NCBI GenBank assembly: GCA_964250805.1
Contig: CAXUHG010000003.1
Coordinates: 59,181-123,180 of the forward strand
Direction of reading: 5' to 3'
DNA from: JBBQVS01 sp964250805
GTDB taxonomy: Bacteria > Chloroflexota > Ktedonobacteria > Ktedonobacterales > Ktedonobacteraceae
DNA length: 64,000 nucleotides
The notes under the pieces were generated by a model. The model saw nothing but the letters and a program-made list of their open reading frames with translations, did no database searches and was not told where the DNA came from. This document shows, in pieces, positions 17,560-27,524 of the stretch. Made by a program: the position numbers and the translations under genes. Position 1 is the first letter of the stretch. Every line of letters starts with the position of its first letter.

Positions 17560-20160
17560 TCAGAGCCATTCGGCACGAAGGCTATTAGCGTCGATAAAAC
17601 GTTTATCGATATCTAAAGCTCTTATAAGCCATCCAGTTTTAGGAAGATGAGATCGAATAGACTGGGCAGACATACGGCGAGCATTAATATCATCTATAGA
17701 CCAACCGTCTCTATACTGGCTCAAAAGTAACTTGACTGTATCCCATAAGGCTAAAATCGCTTCTTTCTCTAAAACTTTAACACTTCCAGCAGAATTTTCA
17801 GCATCAGGGGTCATAGAAGTTAAATGAGTCACAATTGTTCCTCGTATTGTATAACCTGGATACTCCCTGTCAGCACGAGTTTGTTGATTGTGAGCTTGCC
17901 CCACATCAGAAGCAGCAATCTGCTCGGACGGCGAATGTTCAATTTTTCCCTCAAAAGTAACTACTTCTTTCATGTTCCCAAAAACACCGCGCCATAAACA
18001 GTCAGTAGCAGCAGCATACTTCGGTCGAACAGCATAATAACCTAATAGTTGTCCAAGCCTTTCGAGCCCTTCCTGATACTGTCCGTGACGATCTGATGTC
18101 AATCTTTCAGTAGTTATTCGACACCATTGCTCAAATTTTTCTCTCTTGGAACCTAACTGCTCTAGCCGGTCATCAAATGCTCTAAGAAGCACGTCAGCAT
18201 AATCATACTGCACAATTTCCTCTATCGAAGTTTGTGATCTAATAGCACGATTAAGAGACGTACGCATTCTGTTGAACCAAGCACTTTGTCCACCATGGCG
18301 TATTGCACTATTTAATACACTAACAGATTTTTCAAACGCTGAGGATTCACCACGCCTAGATTGAAGGTATAAAGCTTTTGCCCAATTCCAACCATGAAAT
18401 GCTCCTAGTTCCTTTAGTGTAGTGTTACGAAGATTTTCCCAGCACTCCTCAAAACGATTCGCCGCGACCTCGTAATTTTGACTTGCAAATAAAGCAGTCC
18501 AACCAAGAACTTCATCAGATGAAGTGTTAGGTACTCCATCTGCTACTAACAAAGGAGGTACATCAATTAGATAGACCTCTTTGTCTCTGTCATGTTTACT
18601 AAAATCTCTTGTTAGAAAAGACTCTACATCATTCACAAGACCTTGTATACTCATATCTGAAGCATCTTGAGCCATATCAATTTCAGCAACAATGTTTCTT
18701 GACATCCCCTCCCTGTTCACCTCAGAGCTAAAGTGGTTAGTGAAACGCTCATCAGCTAAGATGTACAAACCAAAGTCTTCTTCAGACCTATTACACCTGC
18801 CAAGAGCTTGTACTATTCTCTGGTTAAGACGCCTCCTCATGAATCCTGCATCACGAAGATATGCTGAAATGAACTCTTCCTGAATATTAATGGCCCGAGG
18901 AAGCTTCGTGACAACAACAACTCGACATTCATCAGCGCGAAAATCCATACCATCAAATCTACCCGCAACGAATAAATGCCCGCGAGACGCTTCCTTGAAC
19001 TCGTCAATTTCGTCACCTAGAGGAGTAAGGATCCATGTAGGGTGTCCAACAAAACCATTATCGTTTAGCCATTCAGAAACGCTTGCTTGAAGAGCATTTG
19101 CTTCAGCATTTGAGGAACAAAGCCATACACTTTTAGGATGAACCTTCAAAGCAGTAGATAAAGTGCTTGCCATTCGTTCTGAAAGAACGTTATCTACCAT
19201 CTTTTCGATCACTATCATACGTCGTCCCGATGTCTTTTCCGTAAACTCAGCAGGGACTGGGATTTTTTGAATATTTTTTACTCCCAGTCTTCTACTTAGG
19301 TCGGCAGGATCTCCTATTGTAGCACTCATATAGAGGCGTTGTTGTGCCTGCTCATAGTGCGGATTCGATATAAGAGGGTAAATGTAGGGTCTAATCCAAA
19401 TACTATTTGGACTTATATAAATGTTTGCTTCGTACAATTGGTGGCGTATACGTCTCCAACGAAAAGCAAAGTCCATATCTGTACTTAAGTAAGGTGAAGC
19501 TTCTACTATCTCACGCAGTCTATCTATTACTTCTCCTTGATCGAAAAAGGAGAGCAGTTCACTGATAGATGTTGGTGGTGCATCATCAGCCAATGCATCA
19601 GCGAAAACAGAATAGTCAGGGAAACGTCTCTGAAGTTCAGTGATAATAGTTTTGAAAAGGTCTTCCTGTTGAAGCCTATTTATCTCAACCGAATAGAGCG
19701 AATGGAGACAATGTTCAGCTAAATGTGCATCATCCATTATTAATAAATCTGCTGGGTCTATGGTTGGATTTTGGTTGAAATAGACCCAGTAATTCATTAC
19801 TGCTGTGCTTCTTGCACGATGATAAGATCTTTTATCTATAGAAGGAATATCGCTTCCTCTACCTTCTAGAAGCACTACTGGTATATTTAGAGCTTTTGCT
19901 TCTTGCACCATTTGTCTAGCTAGTGTTTTGTTAGCCGACAGAATAGCTACCTTTTTTGACTCTTGTCTCCAGGACTCAGCAATTAATAAAGCAATTAAGG
20001 TTTTCCCTGCTCCTGTTGGAAGTTCAACTGCAACGTCTGGACTTGATGTGAACGAAGTTGCATAATAGTCAAGCGTGGAAGTTTGAGCAGGCCTAAGTGT
20101 TTGAAACTTGTTTGAAGTAAATGAGGTAAAGAATTGTGAATAATTGCGACCAATGGACAT
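17560..20160 (-). CDS. SF2 DEAD/DinG-like helicase, defence cargo
   Basis: 866 residues. Walker A LPTGAGKT (48-54), motif II IMDDAH (141-146), motif VI QALGRCNRS and RPAQTSTLDYY near the N-terminus place it in helicase superfamily 2. The DDAH box and the QALGR-type motif VI are like the XPD/DinG branch, but the four-cysteine FeS cluster of that branch is not apparent. The C-terminal ~350 residues are helical and unassigned. The ATG at 20160 has GGGAG upstream and is preferred to the in-frame start at 20199. It is the last of four minus-strand cargo genes, 231 bp or more after the methylase. Role in modification-linked defence is inferred. Confidence 0.75.
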   Translation of the reverse strand: MSIGRNYSQFFTSFTSNKFQTLRPAQTSTLDYYATSFTSSPDVAVELPTGAGKTLIALLIAESWRQESKKVAILSANKTLARQMVQEAKALNIPVVLLEGRGSDIPSIDKRSYHRARSTAVMNYWVYFNQNPTIDPADLLIMDDAHLAEHCLHSLYSVEINRLQQEDLFKTIITELQRRFPDYSVFADALADDAPPTSISELLSFFDQGEVIDRLREIVEASPYLSTDMDFAFRWRRIRHQLYEANIYISPNSIWIRPYIYPLISNPHYEQAQQRLYMSATIGDPADLSRRLGVKNIQKIPVPAEFTEKTSGRRMIVIEKMVDNVLSERMASTLSTALKVHPKSVWLCSSNAEANALQASVSEWLNDNGFVGHPTWILTPLGDEIDEFKEASRGHLFVAGRFDGMDFRADECRVVVVTKLPRAINIQEEFISAYLRDAGFMRRRLNQRIVQALGRCNRSEEDFGLYILADERFTNHFSSEVNREGMSRNIVAEIDMAQDASDMSIQGLVNDVESFLTRDFSKHDRDKEVYLIDVPPLLVADGVPNTSSDEVLGWTALFASQNYEVAANRFEECWENLRNTTLKELGAFHGWNWAKALYLQSRRGESSAFEKSVSVLNSAIRHGGQSAWFNRMRTSLNRAIRSQTSIEEIVQYDYADVLLRAFDDRLEQLGSKREKFEQWCRITTERLTSDRHGQYQEGLERLGQLLGYYAVRPKYAAATDCLWRGVFGNMKEVVTFEGKIEHSPSEQIAASDVGQAHNQQTRADREYPGYTIRGTIVTHLTSMTPDAENSAGSVKVLEKEAILALWDTVKLLLSQYRDGWSIDDINARRMSAQSIRSHLPKTGWLIRALDIDKRFIDANSLRAEWL

Positions 20161-20430
20161 AATAACAAACTCCCAACCTGAACCATACCAATGACACAAG
20201 ATAATACACCATTTGTATTATACGCAATGTAAATTAGTATATATTATTTCAATTGATCTTGTCAATACATTTTCCCCTTTTTCCCTCATTACCCCAACTA
20301 GAAGCTTAACCTTTATGATAGTTGCTAAATATCAAAGGCACTAAATGGTGATGGAGCAAAAAGTATTCTCGAAATTAGGCTTAAATAAAATGCCTTCATC
20401 AGTCGATGTAGTCCTATTATCTACAAATTC

Positions 20431-22686
20431 TCAAGAGTTTAATGTATTTTTACGTTTACGCAAACGCTGTTGGGCTGCTTCAGGTAAAGACTTTAGTATG
20501 TGTTTATTCCCCTTGACAAAGAGGGTTTTCATATCCAAATCTTTGATATCTTCTAAGTTCACCTTTGTCAAACCCTGAACAATAAGAGCATAAACGAGAC
20601 TTAGAAAATCAGGCCAACCAAAAGGCACGTCTTTTTCTTGAAGCCGCTTTTGCCAGGAATGAGCTACTTCTATAGACTTCATGGTCAAAACTTTAGCGAG
20701 TATGTCTTCACCTTGGTCTTTTTTCCAAGAGTAGGAACTATTCTTATCCCCGTCTATATGCACAGTGTGTACTTTTCGGCACACTACGACAGCATCCCAT
20801 TTCACCGTTCCCTCTGTTGAATGAAACTTGCTTTGCCCTTCACTTCGTACAGGAAAGACATTGGTAACAACAAATCGTGCTTGCAGTAGAGCTTGAGCTA
20901 TGGGTATCCATGCTGCAGCATCAAGATGATGATAAGTAAAGATAAACAACCCTTTATCATTGAGTACACGATAACACTCTTCAAAAACTGTACACAACCC
21001 ATCAGTGAACAGAGTGATACTTTGCTCAGATCCTGCTCGCTGCCTTACAAATAACGCTTCATTATATGGTGTTGTTTGGGCAGACCAAGTGGCTCCAGCT
21101 TGCTCTAAGAAAGGCCGAGTCCAAGCATAATAAAAATCTGACAATTCAGAATAAGAAAGGTTATTGTAGTAAGGAGGGTCGGTGAGAATAAGGTGTATTG
21201 TTCCTTCGCTAATCTCTTTAAGGTGTGTAGATGACTTGTTGAGAAGGAGACTACGTGGCTCGCATTGTAGTTCGTTTTCCTGGTACCACTGTTCCCCCGT
21301 TGTGACTGGATGAGAAGAAATAGTAGACGGAATAAATACCTTCTCTAGGGTGCCATTAGTTTGATCGTATCGACTTTCATATGGCGAGAGGCAGTACCGT
21401 TTTCCATCGACCACTTTCTTGAGACACCTTGTAAAACTTCCACGACCAAAGACTGTACCCCATACATTGTTCTCGACTGGACGCGTGATCATATTGTAAG
21501 CATGTAAGCCGAAGAGGGGAGTCAATTTATCATATCCATAAGCAAAAGAACAGAGCATATTATTTGCTGCCAATGCGTCAGAAAAAGCCAGAACAAAATA
21601 GTCACGAATCTCTGGACTCGAAATCGATGAAATCCACTCCAACAACCAGCTCAATGCCAACAGTTGTCTTGCATTAAATAGTTGCTTGTAATGCGTATAC
21701 CCGTAGGTGGTTGGGCGAAGGTCTTCACGCCCTTGTAGTGGTATTGCTCTCTGAGGAAATGGTAGTATTGCTGCCTGAGAGGCAAGAAGTTGTTCAGCTT
21801 GTAGATAGTGCTCTAAATCTCGATCATCAGGAACTTTAAAGGCTTTTTTGTGAGTGTTCCTCTCCAAATATTCAATAGCAAACCATCTTTTTGTCAGAGG
21901 GAAACCAGGTTTCGGAATATCTACAATACGCCCTTTATGAGTACATATAGGACAGGTATAGATGCCTCTTTCAATTGGGCCGTTATCAATCTCAGTGACC
22001 TCTGTACAATATTTGCAGTGAAGTATACGTTCGGATACATTCAGTGTAGCTGAGTGATGGCACGATTTACAGAATACCGTCTGGGTTGGTTTTTTTGCGT
22101 GATATAGAAGTTTATAATGATTATGTGCCTCAAAAGTATTTCCACAATGAGAACACACCAAAACATCAACCCAAAAGTTATAAATAACATCAGTTTCCCT
22201 TGTTTCTGTATTTCCTTGCTGCTTCGCGTCCAGCTGTTCTGGTGCCATTGTTTGATACAACCGTTTGATACGTTTTGCAACATCACTTGCTTCTAATCTC
22301 TCCAGTTCAAACTCTATACCCTGTACGTCGCAAGTGCTAATTTCTTGGCGCGTACTAAACCACGCAACGGGATCAATATCAACACCAGCTGTTTGAAATC
22401 GTAGCTTTGTTGCTTCTACTATGGAAGTTCCACCACCCATAAAGGGATCGAGCAATCTAAGGTGTGAGAAGTTATCACCACTGTAAAACCGATCCCATAT
22501 TTCCGCGTCCGTTTGTTCCTCTGGAGCTGTTGCTAAAAGAAGGAGCATACGAACGACACAACCTAATCGACGTGCCCACCACTTATGCATCTCATAGATC
22601 GGTTTTTTGGAGTTTCCTTCCCTCACAGCCAATTCATATAATCGCTCAATAGGCACGTCACCTTCAATACGTGTTTTCTTTAGCAT
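20431..22686 (-). CDS. DUF1156-type adenine DNA methylase with zinc ribbons
   Basis: 751 residues. The N-terminus (RLYELAVREGNSKKPIYEMH, then KWWARRLG) matches DUF1156. An AdoMet motif I LDPFMGGGT (79-87) comes first and catalytic motif IV TDPPYYNN near residue 510 comes later, the order of amino-methyltransferases acting on adenine or N4-cytosine. Between them (~175-265) lie four CxxC pairs forming two zinc ribbons (CSHCGNTF, CKSC, CKYC, CPIC). GAGGT precedes the ATG. Proteins of this kind protect host DNA in several defence systems, including PglXI of type 3 BREX. The other BREX genes (pglZ, brxC) are not here. It sits between the SF1 and SF2 helicase genes on the same strand. Confidence 0.8.
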   Translation of the reverse strand: MLKKTRIEGDVPIERLYELAVREGNSKKPIYEMHKWWARRLGCVVRMLLLLATAPEEQTDAEIWDRFYSGDNFSHLRLLDPFMGGGTSIVEATKLRFQTAGVDIDPVAWFSTRQEISTCDVQGIEFELERLEASDVAKRIKRLYQTMAPEQLDAKQQGNTETRETDVIYNFWVDVLVCSHCGNTFEAHNHYKLLYHAKKPTQTVFCKSCHHSATLNVSERILHCKYCTEVTEIDNGPIERGIYTCPICTHKGRIVDIPKPGFPLTKRWFAIEYLERNTHKKAFKVPDDRDLEHYLQAEQLLASQAAILPFPQRAIPLQGREDLRPTTYGYTHYKQLFNARQLLALSWLLEWISSISSPEIRDYFVLAFSDALAANNMLCSFAYGYDKLTPLFGLHAYNMITRPVENNVWGTVFGRGSFTRCLKKVVDGKRYCLSPYESRYDQTNGTLEKVFIPSTISSHPVTTGEQWYQENELQCEPRSLLLNKSSTHLKEISEGTIHLILTDPPYYNNLSYSELSDFYYAWTRPFLEQAGATWSAQTTPYNEALFVRQRAGSEQSITLFTDGLCTVFEECYRVLNDKGLFIFTYHHLDAAAWIPIAQALLQARFVVTNVFPVRSEGQSKFHSTEGTVKWDAVVVCRKVHTVHIDGDKNSSYSWKKDQGEDILAKVLTMKSIEVAHSWQKRLQEKDVPFGWPDFLSLVYALIVQGLTKVNLEDIKDLDMKTLFVKGNKHILKSLPEAAQQRLRKRKNTLNS

Positions 22687-22890
22687 TCTGTGTACCTCAT
22701 TTCACAAATTGGCGCATGTCACAGATGCAGAAAGATACTTGGATTACATACATTTAAAACTCCACCGTAAGAGTACTGCACTGGACTGCACATTGTTCTA
22801 CTAGTAATTGTACCGGAAAAATTAAGGTTGGTCCAGTCTTTTCCTCTACGCTGGCAATTATGTACATCTAGTACTACGAACGGTGAGGTA

Positions 22891-24594
22891 TTAAGGGAAG
22901 GTTCTCAGAACTCCTGTACAAGTTTGAAGTATCCCATTCTTATCCTTCCATGGAAGAGTTAGAGGTTGGGGATTACGGCAAAACCTCCCAACGAATGATT
23001 TGATTGCACGAGAGTCCCGTAGCACTTCATTGTCTGAGGATAAATGATCAAGTATTTCATTCGTTACAAAGACAATTAACTTGGCACGTGGGCGAGAGGC
23101 CATGACATTGAAGCGATTTAAGCTGAGGAGAAATTCATCCTCTTGGGCAACAATATCAGGATCGCCTACAGCAAAGGATGCGATGATCACATCTCGTTGT
23201 TGCCCTTGAAAACGTTCTACGGTATCAACAGCATCACGTATACGTTTCCCTTGCATTGGGGTAGCATTAAAAGCGGCTTTCAAATTTCCAATAATATGTG
23301 CTCGTTGAGCGGAGTGAGGCGTTACAACCCCTACACCTTGCATCCAGAACGTGTCAAAAATATGCTTATTCTGGACTGGTATTCCTCCTCCAACTTCATT
23401 GAGAAGTCCTTGTTGGAGTTCAGCTTGCCAAAGAAGCCAAAGGAGGCTTGCAATAGTTTGACTTTCAAAGTGGTTGAGTTGCCCACTTTTCCCTTCATCA
23501 TAATGAAAGCACACAACTGGGATGTTGGGGTCAAGCATCATGTTCCACTGGGGGGACCAAGCTAGAAATGAAGGCCAGTTAGAAGGCAGAGCATTTCTGT
23601 AAGTACCTAATTTTGGTATGACAAGTCGAAGTTGTGGTGAATTACTACGATAACTTTGTGCATAGCATAGGCTTCTTCCATACTCAACAATCTCGTCGTT
23701 AGAGCGGTAATTGATTTCTAGAGTTTGTTCAGCTCCGACTGGAAAAATAAATCGCTCTCTAATATACTGATACACAGACCCTACTAAGTATTCAGCATCA
23801 GAAGGAGGTTGAACAGTGTGTATGGGGGCTAGTTGCTTAGGATCGCCAGCAAGTACAATTTGTGCGGTAGAAGAGCTCGCGCAAATAAGAGGTATGGAGT
23901 GTGCAACATCCATTTGTGATGCTTCATCGATAATGATAAAATCAAAAAGCTCTGCAATAGGAGTGTTTTTCGAGTCACCTTTCACAACAAGGTTAAAAGT
24001 TTGGTCAGGCGTAGCCGCAACAATAATCACTCCTTGAGTGAATGCGAGTTGTTGCTGTATTTGATCCACAAGAGGATCATCAGCATCGTTCTTCACGTCT
24101 TGGATAGGTAATGGAATGTTTACTGGTGCTCCCGAATGAGCAGACCTGAGCCGATACACGGAGAGGGAATGAGGAAAATTTTGATTTAGCCAATCGGCAA
24201 CTCTCCCTAAAATATTATCAAAAGTATTATAATTCGAGCCACTAATTAACACGCGTAACGGTTTACCAACCTGGATAGATGCAATACATAAACCATCTAT
24301 GAGTGCGCGTAGCACCTCACTTTTTCCAGTACCTGGTGGCCCCCAAATTAACGTCAAACGGTACTCCATCGCTCGTTTCCACGCATACCATTGGGGCTGG
24401 TTAAGACCAATCCCCATGCGTTGTAGTTCGCTTTTTACGGCGGTAGTAAATCCAGGAGAGTGAAGTTGGAAGTGTCCTGGCTCTGACATCAAAGATGATG
24501 CGTCCCATAGGAATTTATCGATAGTACGCACACCCACTGTTTGTACACTACTACTTTGCTTCTTGTTCTTTTTTGTCCTAGATGGTGTGACCAT
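22891..24594 (-). CDS. SF1 (Dna2/Upf1-like) helicase
   Basis: 567 residues. It has Walker A GPPGTGKS at 85-92, motif II IIIDEASQ, motif III GDPKQLAP, motif IV-like NYRSNDEIV and motif V/VI VERFQGQQRDVII and NVMASRPRAKL. This set is that of the AAA_11/AAA_12 SF1B helicases, which move 5'-3' on single strands. The N-terminal ~60 residues are short and variable. GAGGTAG precedes the ATG. It follows the nuclease gene by 26 bp, so the pair is co-transcribed. In Dna2, and in many bacterial proteins, these two activities are fused in one chain. Confidence 0.85.
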   Translation of the reverse strand: MVTPSRTKKNKKQSSSVQTVGVRTIDKFLWDASSLMSEPGHFQLHSPGFTTAVKSELQRMGIGLNQPQWYAWKRAMEYRLTLIWGPPGTGKSEVLRALIDGLCIASIQVGKPLRVLISGSNYNTFDNILGRVADWLNQNFPHSLSVYRLRSAHSGAPVNIPLPIQDVKNDADDPLVDQIQQQLAFTQGVIIVAATPDQTFNLVVKGDSKNTPIAELFDFIIIDEASQMDVAHSIPLICASSSTAQIVLAGDPKQLAPIHTVQPPSDAEYLVGSVYQYIRERFIFPVGAEQTLEINYRSNDEIVEYGRSLCYAQSYRSNSPQLRLVIPKLGTYRNALPSNWPSFLAWSPQWNMMLDPNIPVVCFHYDEGKSGQLNHFESQTIASLLWLLWQAELQQGLLNEVGGGIPVQNKHIFDTFWMQGVGVVTPHSAQRAHIIGNLKAAFNATPMQGKRIRDAVDTVERFQGQQRDVIIASFAVGDPDIVAQEDEFLLSLNRFNVMASRPRAKLIVFVTNEILDHLSSDNEVLRDSRAIKSFVGRFCRNPQPLTLPWKDKNGILQTCTGVLRTFP

Positions 24595-24620
24595 TTCTAC
24601 CTCGCCACTACTTAAACGCG

Positions 24621-27395
24621 TTATCGAAAGAGTGCATTACGAGATTGCGGCGCAGGTACCGCAATCGACGGATTACCAATAGCTCTTAAACAACGCTTTA
24701 GTTTATCAGTCCAAAAATCTGCATGTACCTCGTCTAACACACAATCTCGGCTAAAATCGGCAAGTTGAAGTTGTTCTACTTGCTCAACAAACTGAGGGTG
24801 CTCAAGCAGCACTGCTATTAGCAATTGATCACGATTAATTTCTAGAATAGTTACTCTTGTATATCGCTCTGTGAAACACCATGGCCCCCTATCAGGGTCA
24901 CCAGTCAACTGTATAGCTAACTGTTCATTTTGTTGCGTAAGATGGATCACACGGCGATCCAAAAACCCTGGTATATTCGCTGGAGCAAGGGCCCAGAGAA
25001 AATCATCAGCTTCGAGTTTTACCTCAGCAGAAGTAGAACGCAAGCGATATACTCGAACGCCGGGCCTAGGAGTAATAGTTAAAAAACTGTAAGCATTTTG
25101 TTCATGTATGCCCTGCAAATGCTCCTCTAAAACGGCTGTATGGTAACGCGCTTCGCGTTCATCCACATCCATTGCTCTTTTTGCCTGTGTCTCATATTCC
25201 CGGCTTGCTACTTCTAGTTTAGCATAATTCATCCAAAGTTGCCCATCAACGCTCACATTTTGTAACCACACTGGACGACCGATACTTGCAGAGGTTGGTT
25301 TCAGCAGTAAGCGATTTTGTCTGGCTAGATCCTCTTCTAGCTTACTTACCACACTAGAAAGTGCTCGTAACTTAGCTTTCACAGAACGTTGCATCATATA
25401 GAGCAGATCGTTCCATGAGATATGCATTCCGCTTGTTTTATTGCGATATCCTTTACCACTCCATATCTCGTGTGCTCGCTCAAAAGGTATTTGATCGCCT
25501 AATCCTGACTCAAATAGAGCAGGCACATCAAACCAATTCACAGGAACGGACGATGGATGATAGGAGCGAGCAGTCTGCAGTAATGAGTAATCGTAGGGGA
25601 TCGGTAGACCTACCAATTGACGTATTACTGTTTTCACAATTGATGCAGGCGATCTCTTTTCCAATTCGGCATTTGGAAGAACAGTATCCGGTGGGAAGCG
25701 CCAGATCAGCGTTTGAAAATACTGTTGCACTCTTGGATTATTCATATGCCGCCCCATCACTCGGCGGATATGTTTCGCTTGAACAGCATCCCAAACATAA
25801 AACTGTATCTTGGGTATAGCGCCCTTTCCTGTGTACCCGTTTTGCTTGAGTGCATCTTCTACCTCTGCGATCGTAATGGTAATTGTCTCCAAGATAAGGA
25901 GAAGTTGTGTAAGTTCTGAAAGCTGGTCGCGTTGCTGTACGATAAACACCCCATCTTTCCAAATTGGAGTATGAGGTGCGGCTTGAACAGGGAGAGGAGG
26001 TTGAGTAGTACGTGACTTATGTCTTTTTGGTCGAGGAGCCCACCAAAATGTCCGAACGCCAAAGGCGTAGGTCAAGCCACTGCTGGGGTCGAAATCAAGT
26101 GTGAGAAAAATCTTAAGATTACAATCTCCTGGTTCAGGTAGACCGATTGTCTGGCGACCTGGAAGGAGCATTGGAACACCTTGGCTCAATGCCTCAGCGC
26201 GACTGATAAGGATATTCCGTTCAGCTCGTAATTGATTGTGATCAAGAAAAACAGCACTTTGTGGGGCAAGGAGGCGAAGTCTATCGCTGGTATCAACTCC
26301 TTGTTCTTCAAGCTGTAATTTACTTCCTCTTCCTAAAAAAGCGATACGAACGACACGGTCATGTTGCGTTGCCTCAACATGGCAATAATTTGGATGAGAC
26401 GGTGCAGTAGTATCTTCATCACGACCTAGAAAATCGCACGTAGCACAGCTTTGATTAATATGCCAAGGCAGAGTTTTCCAGTCTTGTGCTTCAAGTACCT
26501 CAACAAGATCTCGTTCAAAAAACGTAGTGAGTCGTTGCGATAAAGGCTCAAACGGAACGGGTTCCAAATCCTGGTTAAGAGCTTCATTCAAGTCGTTGAT
26601 TGGCACTTGAATGCTGGTCGATAGTACTTGTTGTGCAAGCCTCATTAACATTGATATATCAAGTGAACCCGGCCATACAGAGCCATTGGGTACAACCACA
26701 AATTGATTATCTAACTTCTTTTCGATAAGCCAAGCGACCAGTGTTATCATATAATAAGTCAATTCAGCAAAGTGAGCATCAGAAGGTTCAGAGGCAAGTT
26801 TAATGTCGATCACCTGTAATTGCAGACGAGTATCATGAGAAGGGATTGCGCTGATGTACCCGTGAGTAGTAATGTACTGAGAATAGGTACCTGCACTACG
26901 AATCCAAATAAGATCCGGGCGCAAGTCACTGAACTCAAGAGGGTTAGATGATGATGTGAAACGAATGAGATTATACCACTGCTTAAAAAGCATAGGTACT
27001 TCATATTGACCCTGCACGATAAAATGGTCTGAAGCGTGCGAGCCTAGCATAACTACTTTTTGAAATGCATCATTAAGAGAAATATCGTCAAAAAGGTGAG
27101 GTGATTGACCATGTATATTAAGGAGAGAAAGCTGGCGTGGTGATACGCCTATTACTGATTGTGCTCCATCCCTTCCTATAAGCCTCTTTTTGCCAAAGGC
27201 TTGCATAATATCTTCAACTTTTTCAGCTTCCCATTGATTTCCTCGCTCAGTACTTACCTGAACAGCGGGACGAACAATACGTTTTGGATGTTGCTTGTTG
27301 TTCAGATCACGAGTGAGTAGGAGGTTGAGATACAGTTGGCGTTTGCACTTGTGGGAGAGAAAGCGACTAATTGTTTGTTTTTGTAGTCTTAACAT
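24621..27395 (-). CDS. RecB-family FeS nuclease of the TM0106/COG2251 type
   Basis: 924 residues. The N-terminal ~370 residues form a Cas4/RecB-like nuclease: D161 in RPDLIWIR, D197-x-K199 in VIDIKLA, and ELTYYM as the QxxxY motif. Cys17 (SHKCKRQLYL) plus three later cysteines (CATC and NYCH near 335-360) give the one-plus-three pattern of an iron-sulfur cluster. After it, an RNase H-like region (LTLDFDPSSGLTYAFG) and a long C-terminal part follow, as in COG2251 proteins. ATG 27395 has AGAGGA upstream. It is the first gene of the cargo operon, with the helicase 26 bp downstream. Its promoter must lie in or beside the transposon-end repeats. Confidence 0.78.
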   Translation of the reverse strand: MLRLQKQTISRFLSHKCKRQLYLNLLLTRDLNNKQHPKRIVRPAVQVSTERGNQWEAEKVEDIMQAFGKKRLIGRDGAQSVIGVSPRQLSLLNIHGQSPHLFDDISLNDAFQKVVMLGSHASDHFIVQGQYEVPMLFKQWYNLIRFTSSSNPLEFSDLRPDLIWIRSAGTYSQYITTHGYISAIPSHDTRLQLQVIDIKLASEPSDAHFAELTYYMITLVAWLIEKKLDNQFVVVPNGSVWPGSLDISMLMRLAQQVLSTSIQVPINDLNEALNQDLEPVPFEPLSQRLTTFFERDLVEVLEAQDWKTLPWHINQSCATCDFLGRDEDTTAPSHPNYCHVEATQHDRVVRIAFLGRGSKLQLEEQGVDTSDRLRLLAPQSAVFLDHNQLRAERNILISRAEALSQGVPMLLPGRQTIGLPEPGDCNLKIFLTLDFDPSSGLTYAFGVRTFWWAPRPKRHKSRTTQPPLPVQAAPHTPIWKDGVFIVQQRDQLSELTQLLLILETITITIAEVEDALKQNGYTGKGAIPKIQFYVWDAVQAKHIRRVMGRHMNNPRVQQYFQTLIWRFPPDTVLPNAELEKRSPASIVKTVIRQLVGLPIPYDYSLLQTARSYHPSSVPVNWFDVPALFESGLGDQIPFERAHEIWSGKGYRNKTSGMHISWNDLLYMMQRSVKAKLRALSSVVSKLEEDLARQNRLLLKPTSASIGRPVWLQNVSVDGQLWMNYAKLEVASREYETQAKRAMDVDEREARYHTAVLEEHLQGIHEQNAYSFLTITPRPGVRVYRLRSTSAEVKLEADDFLWALAPANIPGFLDRRVIHLTQQNEQLAIQLTGDPDRGPWCFTERYTRVTILEINRDQLLIAVLLEHPQFVEQVEQLQLADFSRDCVLDEVHADFWTDKLKRCLRAIGNPSIAVPAPQSRNALFR

Positions 27396-27454
27396 CCCAA
27401 ATCCTCTCTTCTTCACCTATAATGTCTTCTTATGTTATGAGCCGCTACCACTTG

Positions 27455-27511
27455 GCCCAATAACTATGATATAGCCCAATAATTGTGATAGCAGGCCCAA
27501 TAATTGTGATA
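27455..27511. repeat. three 17-bp direct repeats, TnsB-site-like
   Basis: GCCCAATAACTATGATA at 27455, then GCCCAATAATTGTGATA at 27474 and again at 27495. Copies 2 and 3 are identical and copy 1 differs at three positions. Spacing is 19 and 21 bp, about two helical turns, as for tandem TnsB sites in Tn7 ends. Read from gyrB inward, they follow TGTGTAAATT, giving the expected TGT terminus. They also lie 60-115 bp upstream of the nuclease start, so they could instead be an operator array, or serve as both. Confidence 0.7.
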
Positions 27512-27524
27512 ATTTACACATAAT

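Larger units (their letters stand above)
11285..27520. mobile_element. Tn7-like transposon with defence-type cargo, one end at gyrB
   Basis: The core is tnsA-tnsB-tnsC-tniQ on the plus strand, followed by four convergent cargo genes. Its right boundary is proposed at 27520: reading from gyrB inward it begins TGTGTAAATT, then three direct copies of a 17-bp site at 19-21-bp spacing. This is the architecture of Tn7 ends, with tandem TnsB sites behind a TGT terminus. The candidate 5-bp target duplication is TAATT at 27521-27525, overlapping the gyrB stop codon. The left end is not identified: no good inverted copy of the 17-bp site was found upstream of tnsA, so the true left limit may lie at 8-11 kb or outside the window. 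The start given is simply tnsA. There are no cas genes. Confidence 0.65.

Noticed and set aside
17560..27395. BREX or DISARM system
   Set aside because: The methylase type recalls PglXI, but pglZ, brxC, drmA and drmB are absent; only the helicase/methylase theme overlaps.
27455..27511. CRISPR-like array
   Set aside because: The three repeats are only 17 bp and the gaps are 2-4 bp, too short for spacers; no cas genes are in the window. They fit transposon-end sites or operators instead.
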